This document shows positions 11,736-19,920 of a DNA stretch of 64,000 nt, piece after piece. A program made the position numbers and the translations under genes. How positions within the stretch are numbered: position 1 is the first letter of the stretch; every line of letters starts with the position of its first letter. Source of the DNA: Symbiodinium natans (lineage: Eukaryota; Sar; Dinophyceae; Suessiales; Symbiodiniaceae); the NCBI GenBank assembly GCA_905221605.1, contig CAJNDS010002724.1:124001-188000 (forward strand), given 5' to 3'. The notes beneath the pieces were generated by a model. It saw nothing but the letters and a program-made list of their open reading frames with translations, had not been told where the DNA came from and did not search any database.

Positions 11736-13002
11736 CTGTTCAGGAGAGATGTGGAAGACTCAACTGTCGCAGTTGAGCTGCAGTGAGCGAGGATGACCTG
11801 GCATTTGCAACCCTATCTCAAGGTGCCCAGAAGGATAGACTCGCATAGACACATGGGGAAACCCCAGCCCCCCTAGGCCTCCCCTTTCCCACCCCCTGTA
11901 TACACCCCACAACAAAAATATGCAGTTGAAGCGCCTCGATGGCGCACGCAGAGGACAAGGTGCCAAGACACGCTGAAGTTGCGTCTGAAGGCCAAAGTTG
12001 CCTCGACGGAAGTTGCGCTGCTGTTGAGCAGCAAGTGGGTTTGAGCGGCCTGGCCACTCTACGCAGCCGCAAACGGATGCAAACAATTGGGTGTGTTCAC
12101 CACGTGCTCGGCTGGGCTGATGGGACCCTCTGACGAAGGTCACCAGAGAGCTTGTCGCCGTACCGGGCATCGTTGTTTCGCTGGGCACACCCAAGTGCTG
12201 CCTCTAGTTTCAGACAGCCACGACTGTAAATGCATGGGACGGCTGAACCGGCCCGCAGGTGCTTTGGGCTTGTACGAAAGGCGGTGCTCATGTGCAGCAT
12301 AACAAATTGCTTGTCTTTTCAAGTTCTGCAATGCACATGGCGCGGGTCGTTTGGGATATCGTCCTCCCGAACGTCGGTGCACGTTAATGCGCCGAAGACA
12401 AATCGCCTGCTCGCAGGGCGCTTTGTGCAAGCGGGACCTTGAAATCATGGGCCCCAGCGTTAGAATCCGGCTGACCAGCTTCTCGAGAGTCCTGAGATTG
12501 TCAGGAGGGATCACGGAAACTTTCTCGAGGGGCTCGGGGTGACCCGAAGTCGGGCAAGGGCAGCCTGAACGTCTAAGAAGCAAGCCGCAGCTGCAAAGCT
12601 GTGCTGCAAAGCTGTGCTGCAAGTCCCCGAAGCTCGGGGACGATTGTGACGGAAGGGGTTAAGAACGACAAGACCTTCCTCCCGACATTGGTTGTTGCCG
12701 ACGACAAAACAAGTGCATGCTATATGAGTTTAGATTGAGTCTAGACGTGTGTTTCATTACCCCTCACGCCCTCCGTGGAAGGTCACTCCAGCGGGGCTGT
12801 GCTTCGCACAGCAGGGCCGGGTCTGGAAGTTTCTGCATCCGAGCTATCTTAATGCCAGATGGTGTCAGCATGTTTCAACTCGTTTCAACTCGTGTCGCAT
12901 CTGATTCTTTGCCCAGCCCTTGTCAGGCTCGCAACAGCCTGCGCTGCCTTTGCCAGCCAGGCCAGGTTTCTGCACAGAGCGGCTGAGCGGAAGACGTGAG
13001 GG
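11736..13002. other. No gene recognised
   Basis: A short GCTGCAAAGCTGTG duplication lies at about 12,588-12,622. Nothing else is assignable. Confidence 0.45.
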
Positions 13003-13040
13003 GAAGCTGAACGGAAGCTGAACGGAAGCTGAACGGACTG
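13003..13040. repeat. Short 11-bp tandem repeat (AAGCTGAACGG)
   Basis: Three to four copies of AAGCTGAACGG. Confidence 0.85.
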
Positions 13041-14056
13041 AACAGAGTGAATATGCGCACCCGAGAGGCCAGCAAGGCCTTTGTGCCCAGCAGGCTCGGC
13101 CGCAGCCCTGGTTTTGCGGACTCAGTTCACAAGTCCTCCAGAAACCCTCCAGATTCTAGCTCTTGCCAAGGCCCCTACGCGGAAACTCGCAGACCGCAGG
13201 TCGCGAGAGCTGGTTCCCCAGAAGCTTTTGATCTAGATGTGGGAGGTTTCAGCGGATGTCTGCAGATTGTTGGGTTCATGGCGCGGCGCGGAACTAGCAG
13301 CCGCCGGGTCAGATTGTCTGTTTCGGCTGTGACACGGGCTGCCTTGTGTGGGAGGCTGCAGAGCTGCCGCCGGGCTACTTGCCACCACCGCCGAACGGAG
13401 TCCCCGGGTGCGCGGGGTCAACGGGCATTCCATGGGAAGCTGCTTTCGCTGTGCGGATATGTGGTCTCCTTTTGATGGAGATGCTTGAAGCATCTCGATG
13501 CGCGCTGCAAAATGAAGGCTGGAGCCCTCGCAGCTGTCACTAGGCACTGCGTTTGCACTCTTTGCTGCTCGGCTTCTGAGCCTTGGACGTTGCGGTAAAG
13601 CAGTCTGCGCCAACTGCAAAACTCGCTTTTAAGATGCTTCATCGTCTAGACATCGTTTTGAGGTTGTGGCCGTCCCGGGCGTTCTCGGAACCATTCAGAG
13701 GCTGACTGCATGACACCGGTCTAGCGCGGAATTAGGTGATCTAGTGTGCAAAGACCAAGATGGTGTAAGGATTCTGTCCACACACGACTGGGTCATTGGA
13801 ACTCGGAAAGGGCTGTGAAAATGGAGACCCGTGCGGCAAGCTAACCCTTGCACATTCCTAAAGAGTGGACCAAAGCCTGCTGTTCCCGATGCGCTGAGCG
13901 TTAAGTTTGAAGTTTGGCCAAGAGCTAAGTTGGACCTTAGAAGCCTTAGCCAGGTCTGGCCAGGCAAAGTTCGTCGAGAAGACCTACGTCCCGGCCCCAA
14001 GTTATCTCTCCGCTTCACCCGCTTCGCTTTGCGCTTTGCTTTCATGCCCTGGCGCA
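13041..14056. other. No gene recognised
   Basis: Open frames present with no recognisable domain. Confidence 0.4.
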
Positions 14057-14057
14057 G

Positions 14058-14303
14058 GTGATGCCAGGAACAGCTGCCGGTGGACTGGAGATGCGCTCCA
14101 TTGCCCCTGGCCCAGCATTCAGATATGCAAAGGCCATGTGGCGCAATGACTTCATGGATTCAGCCTTGCGGGTTTTCTGTCATTTGAGGCCGGTGGTATC
14201 GTTGCCTACTTCACAGGACCATTGCCGTTGGCATCACATTCCCTGAGCCTCGCAAGAAAGCCGATGTACTTGGGACGTGTGCCCTTTCCCGTGTTTGCTA
14301 GTT
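14058..14303 (+). CDS. Possible two exons of an unidentified gene
   Basis: Directly after a GCAG acceptor-like site at 14,054-14,057, an open frame reads VMPGTAAGGLEMRSIAPGPA and continues with well-mixed residues to about 14,180. After a second CAG at 14,214-14,216, another frame begins TIAVGITFPEPRKKADVLGT and is open to a TAG near 14,303. Both pieces have balanced amino-acid composition, unlike the Arg/Pro/Gly-rich chance frames around them. No family was recognised. The joining of the two is a guess based on acceptor-like AG sites. Confidence 0.3.
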
Positions 14304-17300
14304 TGTGTCATAGGACTCAACTACATGATGGAGGCAGACTGCATGCAGTCTTGGGCCAGCAGTTCGTGACAGTGTCTTCGGCATTGGTGCTTGTCTCAGG
14401 ATTCGCCGCAGGAGGGACGAATCCGCTTTGTAGGCGCACTGCAGACATGTCCAGGGAAGAGTCAGAGGGAATTCCTCTCCTGGCAGTTGTGTGTGGTTCA
14501 TGGGCCATCCTGAGTTCGAGCTTTGGAGTCAAGAGGTTTTCAACAAAAGGGCCCCCTAAGCCCTTCCGAGTCCTTTCGGGACCTTTCTTGAACTCTGGGG
14601 GCCTTTTTCTCTCCGTTCCTTGGAAGCCCTCCTCTTGAAACTTGCTGTGTTCAGGCCAGCTGCAAGGCAGCATCAGCCAGGCTCCTTTCTTGTGCGCCGC
14701 TTGGTCCGAACTCCCCAGCGTCCGGGTGGCAGGCGTTGTTTCTCACGTTTTGCCTTGGCGGTGTGGATCTCAGACAAGACCTTTGTCGTCGGCTTTGTGA
14801 GTGCGCACATCAGAGAAGTTGCGTGTTTGCTGCTCGTGTCAGAAGAGGCGCCATCTTTGCCGTGGCACTGCTACTAGTGCCAGATCCTCGGGTAAGCTTG
14901 CTTTTTGCGAGCTCAGTTGTGGCCTTGAAAACACGAACGAGACCGAGGCAGATATTTCCAGATGGCCCCTTTGGAATTGGGCCTGACTGGTGGTTTACTC
15001 CGGTTCCTTCCTCGAGTGTCCATTCAGTGTGGGCGTAGGGCAGCACGACCTTAGCTTGCGACCTCAGCTTGGCTTCAAGCCTTTGAGCTCATGGTCCGAG
15101 ATGGTCATCATCCCTTCCGCGGGTCTCTACTACTGGCAGCGCGCCTTTCGGCCGAAGCCCCAGAATTCGCTGCGGGCTCTCTGAAGCACCTGAAGCCGCC
15201 TGAAGCCAGACGTGCAAGTTCTAAGCCGAGACCCCAAGAGTGGGAGAATGCTAGCTCCGAGGAAGGACATCGTGGAGTTGCAGCTGGGAATGAGCGACGA
15301 CTTCATGCAGACCTCCCTAGTCATCCTCGGCAGCCTGGAGCTGCGAGTTGACATGCCTTAAGTGCCTTTTGTAACTTCAGGGCTCGGCTCGGCAACATCA
15401 TCAGGGTAAGTGTGAGTTAGGGGGCCGTGCATTTCACGTCTTTCAAAAACGTGTTGAACGAATTCCAAGCAAGACAGACTGATGTTTCTTGATCTTGACA
15501 AGCCCCAAAGCCGATGAGAGGAGACTATTGAGGAGCTGCAGAATGGTGTCCGATTTCAGCCAGCAGCCCACTGGGAACAGTGCTGCGTCGACAGGAAGCC
15601 TGTCAGACAGGATTGCAGCTGCCTGTGAGGTCTGATACCGGCAAGCTCTTCCGCCTGATGGAGCAGGTGCCTGGGAGACTTAACCCATGGGCTGCGGTGC
15701 TACTAAAGAACTTACTCTCTCACGTGCTACGTTGTTTGGGATTTGCTGAGTCACATGCGCAAACCCCGTGCACATCTCTTGAGATTTCCTTCGCGGGATG
15801 TGCACAGGGCATGGAGTATCAGCCGGGCATCTTCGAAACAGACGAGGAGTCCGAGGGCTGCGAGGGTGGTGAGTCATCAGATAGTATGCGGAGCAAGCAT
15901 TCGATGCTGTGTGGCAGACGCTCAATCTTGAAAGCACGGTCGAAGTCTGTTATAAATTATAAAGCTGAGGCAGTGGATGTGTGAATGCCCTACTCAGCTT
16001 CAGTGTCAAGTATCGCTGGGCAGATGCAAGTAAACATAGGAGACATCTGCTCTGTCTCAGAGGCCTTGGCAAGTAAACTCTCTGCCGTTCGATGACGGTG
16101 AGCCCACAGGGCATCCCCACACGGTAGGCCGCTCCAGGACCGGATGGTCGTCACAGGGGCCACTGGCAACTCCGCCTCTGGCTCCAGCCCCGCGAGCTGA
16201 GCGGTCGTGAGTGCTGCAAGGAGGTGAGACTTTGTTTCTCTGAGCATTCGTAAAGGTTTTAGCGTGGCAGGTCTAGAGAGAGAAGCTTGAGGATGATTGA
16301 GGATGTGGTGTGGTTGAGGTTTGGGGTATTTGTAAGGCCTTGACCAGGAAAGGGGCTTTGAATCAGAGCACCTGATGGTAGCTAGTAGGTAACAGCTATA
16401 GTAGAGAGCAGAGAGTACACGCCCGTTGGGTGGTATCCTGGTACGTGTCATCACGAAACTCCACTGTCACGGGCTCCGGCTTGGATGCCTGGGCTCCCGC
16501 TCTCTGCGGTAGTTTTCGGCTTGTCGCACGACCCATGCAAGGAGTGCGAGCGCCTTTCTCACCCAAAGCTTCTGCTGTCGGCTAGCCCTTGGACCATCCT
16601 GACCAAGGAGAAGTGTGCACGGTGTAACAGCTGGCCATTCGAGCTTTGCTCAGCCGGGCGGAGGTCTGCCACAGTTCCAGGTTTCACATTTTCAGGCAAC
16701 GGCAGGAAAGACGCAATGTAAAAGAATATGGGCTCATGCCCCTGCTCAGACTGAACCAGAACAGGCCCAAGCAGTGTCATGCAAGGCACGAGCCTGAGGC
16801 TGAATGACAAAGTGGCCCGTCGTCGTTCTTGCACTTGTTCAGATGCAGGTGTGCAACCAAGCATATGGACTAACACGGACAGGTAACATGCACGCAAACA
16901 AAGACTCATGCATTAAGCCCTGCGAATTTGCTCTACCCGAGCCCAATGTTTAAAGAAGAGGGTGATGGTGATGCTACAGTGTGGGGCGCTAAGTTTGAGT
17001 GACGCTTTCCACTTTGAAGGCTGTATGTTCCGGCACGACCTGACGGCCGCTTGCCTCATACGCAATCTCCACAAGCTCTTAAGCGAACGTGCTCAAGATT
17101 TGTTTCACATCGTCAGAGATACTAAGCCGAGCTGACGAAACTCCGATGACGGGCAAGTGGCCCCATGCTCCAGTGTTGGCTGCGCCTCGTCTGCGCTCAG
17201 GAATGGAGTGAGCCCAGAAGTGGCATCCGATGTCTTCATTCCGTGCGCACAGCCCGACTGCCTTCACGTTTGCGAACAGCTGATATGCAACTCCGTTTAA

Positions 17301-17935
17301 AACGAGACTGAGAGGACCTGCATGCGGAGCGCGATACATTGTGAGGTACATCAGGCACACTTTCCTGGCGTATCCGCCGGAGAGACCTCCGGAGCTGGCA
17401 GGATTGACAAGTTGAAAATGGGCAGACGAGACAGATTAAGGCCATCGCAATCCTAAACCCTCAGCCAGGGTCCCTTAAAACCTACTACCATACATGCATC
17501 TACACACCTACTCGTATGAGTACAAATCAACGGAAATACAGCCGTTTTCCCATGTTTCCGACTTTGCTTCAGAGCCTTCAGAGAGGACGGAGCCGCTCCG
17601 AAGAGCGGAGCAGTTGCTGCGACCGCTTCGCCGTGCAGGCGGGGATTGTTCCTGCCGGATGTTCCCAAATGTGTAACAAAGGCCAGAGAAGGAGGGCTTC
17701 TGAGGGGTTGCTGTGTGCACATAGCGTCTACCTCTTGCCAGAGTTGGCTTTGAAGGGCTGCTGCGCGTCCGCTGCTTCAACCTTGGTTGCCTGCGACGTG
17801 TGCCTGCGTGTCTCTGATCCTGTGAGCAGCTTTTGCACCTGCCCCGTCAGCGTAATCATTGGTCGGCCGTCTGACGCCCGATCCTTTCGCCATCGTTCTG
17901 TTTTCAGGATCGCCTGGATGGGTAGCGACCCAGCC
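14304..17935. other. No gene assignable; several exon-like frames
   Basis: An acidic frame at about 15,810-15,984 (GIFETDEESEGCEG, then a basic tail and a stop) and a frame at about 14,740-14,860 have protein-like composition. Neither has a recognised family. A CCCTAAACCC-like remnant lies at about 17,453-17,462. Confidence 0.35.
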
Positions 17936-18720
17936 TAAACCCTGAACCCTGGGGCCTTGCCTCAGACAGCTTCTCCAAAGCCTGCAAGCGAAGCAGGGGA
18001 TAGGGGTCTGCTACTTTTGGGACAGGGTGGGCTGGTAGGTTGTTTGTCGCGTAGGGTTTGACATGGCTGTTTGTCATAAGGCACGGCACGGGTACTTTGT
18101 CAATTGCACTCGCACACCAGCAGGTGCACTCGCTTATGTTCAAGGTGCAGCCGCTGGAGCACAAGCAGGGTTCAGGCGCGGTACAGGAAGTGAGGCTATC
18201 TCGGGTGACAGCTTGACCATTGGTCTTGTTGAAGACTGCAGTCGTTTGCTGTATGAGTGGTACGGGATCTTGAGCGATACCGTGTGTGCCCAATCGAAGA
18301 TGCTGTCGCAGTTCCTACCAGCAGCTCCGCAACACCCTCTGAGACGGAGGTTCCCGACCTCAGACTCTTTCGGTTGGGACAGGGATGCCAGATGTGTTTG
18401 GCTGGGGGATCGAGGCCTCACGGGGTAGCCGAGAGTTTTGAAGTGTGACGTATGAGGGAACCATGATGGAATTTGCGCACTGTCTTTTCGATATTTGCGT
18501 TTCCGGATCCCACAGGCAGATCATGTGTTAGGGTCCGTGATAGCAGGTTCAGTTGCTGTACTTCAGGGTGCCTCCAACCAGGCTATTTTAATGCTTCAGG
18601 CAGTTGTGCTCCACAGTAGGTTCGATCGCTGCATTCGTTGCCCTCCGGAAAAACGAGACAATTTACGTGTTTGTATATGTATGGCTGCATTCAGATCTAG
18701 CTATCTGCATAGAAGTGTCT
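17936..18720. other. No gene recognised; telomere-like remnant at the left edge
   Basis: Begins with a degenerate CCTAAACCCTGAACCCT remnant. The rest shows nothing recognisable. Confidence 0.4.
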
Positions 18721-18775
18721 GTATATATATATATATATATCTGGTACCCCCCCCCCCCAGTGACCTACCCTTTTT
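18721..18775 (+). repeat. (TA)n-(C)n-AGTGACCTACCCTTTTT module
   Basis: About ten TA dinucleotides, CTGGTA, a run of about 12 C, then a conserved 17-bp tail. An inverted copy lies at 23,936-23,990, on the far side of the LTR element. Two copies with the same order of parts suggest a dispersed small repeat family. Confidence 0.8.
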
Positions 18776-18887
18776 CGCCTTGTCCCAAGTCACCCATGCT
18801 GCACTGCAAGCAAACTCCGTGTGCAATATAGCAGATTTCCTAGGGCGTAGACTAAATTACAACTACAATCCGCCTACACGGGACAGT

Positions 18888-19070
18888 AGAAAAACCAACA
18901 AAAAACAAAACCAAAAACACCAAAAAAAACAAAAACCAAACAAACCAAAAAAACAAAACAAACCAAAAACAACAATCTTCCGGAACTCTCAGGATTCCCT
19001 ATGAGGCTTTTCCAAGAGTTCCGGATTTCTTTTGTTTTGGTGTTTTTGGATTTTTTTGTATTTTGGCTTT
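18888..19070. repeat. A/C-rich and T/G-rich inverted arms around an 11-bp hairpin
   Basis: An A/C-rich stretch (about 18,890-18,975) is followed by TCCGGAACTCT (18,979-18,989), a 25-nt loop, the perfect inverse AGAGTTCCGGA (19,015-19,025) and a T/G-rich stretch. Together this makes one large imperfect palindrome with an 11-bp perfect core. It could be a foldback element or a relict transcript hairpin. Confidence 0.7.
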
Positions 19071-19104
19071 TTCGCGAGGCAACAACTACGCATGATTCAG
19101 TGTG

Positions 19105-19205
19105 CCTGTGCTAATTGTGCTTTTCAGAAATAGTATACAAGTGGTCTGTTTAGTGCATCAGAATTATTTGTTTCGTTATTATGTAAGTAGAACCGCTTCG
19201 CTTCT
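19105..19205 (+). repeat. Copy 1 of the local AT-rich repeat (target repeat of the LTR element)
   Basis: Shares the landmarks AATTGTGCTTTTCAGA, TAGTATA.AAGTGGTCT and ATGTAAGTAGAACCGCTTC with copies at 19,540-19,602 plus 23,066-23,130 (split by the LTR element) and at 23,131-23,255. This copy is the most diverged. Confidence 0.75.
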
Positions 19206-19598
19206 TTTTCAACTAGCGTTTAGTGCATCTTTTGGTGGTACTCAAGTGTAGTAGACCTTATTCAGCCGTTACTTGGTGCTCTGGTAGCTAAATTCGCATG
19301 GAAAATATTTGCCTAGTAAACGCAAATTTTTTCCAGAAGAAGAATTTGCAATACTTGTCTTGAGAAAAAGCATTTTTTTAATTGTTTGCTTAAAAAGTGA
19401 CTCCTACTCGTCCAGGGATACTCCAAAACCCTACAATCCGAACTTCACCAGAGATTCTCCTGAAGAGCTTGCGCTTTTGGATGTGTTTTTGTATTTGTGA
19501 ATTGCTTGTGTATGGCCTTCACTAAGTACTTTTCTAAGATTCTTGTGCCTTTTTTTAGCCTGCTTGTGCAAGTTGTGCTTGTCAGACATAGTATATAA

Positions 19599-19602
19599 GT
19601 GG
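19599..19602. repeat. Target-site duplication GTGG, left copy
   Basis: GTGG directly before the left LTR is repeated directly after the right LTR at 23,062-23,065. The preceding A also matches the last base of the right LTR, so the duplication could be counted as 4 or 5 bp. Confidence 0.8.
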
Positions 19603-19750
19603 TGTGAAATCAGTGCAGGCTTCCTCCCTGGCCATATCACCCGCGGTCTTTCTTTTCGGCCCACAGAGGGCCCTCTTGATCCTTAAGCTACTGACTTTGC
19701 AGTGTGCGTAAAATTGAGTCCGAGCCATAGATTCGAAGTGGGCGCTGTCA
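19603..19750 (+). repeat. Left LTR (148 bp)
   Basis: Begins TGTGAAATCAG and ends GGGCGCTGTCA. By eye it is identical to 22,914-23,061. No TATA-like box was seen inside it; a TATATAAG lies just upstream, in the flanking repeat. Confidence 0.95.
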
Positions 19751-19752
19751 GT

Positions 19753-19765
19753 TGGCAGCGGAGTC
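19753..19765 (+). promoter_or_regulatory. Candidate primer-binding site
   Basis: TGGCAGCGGAG starts 2 nt after the left LTR. It begins with TGG, the complement of a tRNA CCA end, and differs at two positions from TGGTAGCAGAG, the usual complement of eukaryotic initiator tRNA-Met. The spacing is typical, but the tRNA is not confirmed. Confidence 0.5.
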
Positions 19766-19920
19766 TGCGTGGCTCTTGGCGGCGTGTGTGGCGTCGCAGC
19801 CGGCGGTCCCAGGGGCCTGCTGTTTCCCTCCTCGCCTTCTAACCGATCAGCCGCGGGAAGGTGGTGACGTATCTGATCGAGCCCAGCCACGTCGACATCT
19901 ACAAGAGCGAGTGAGTGAAG

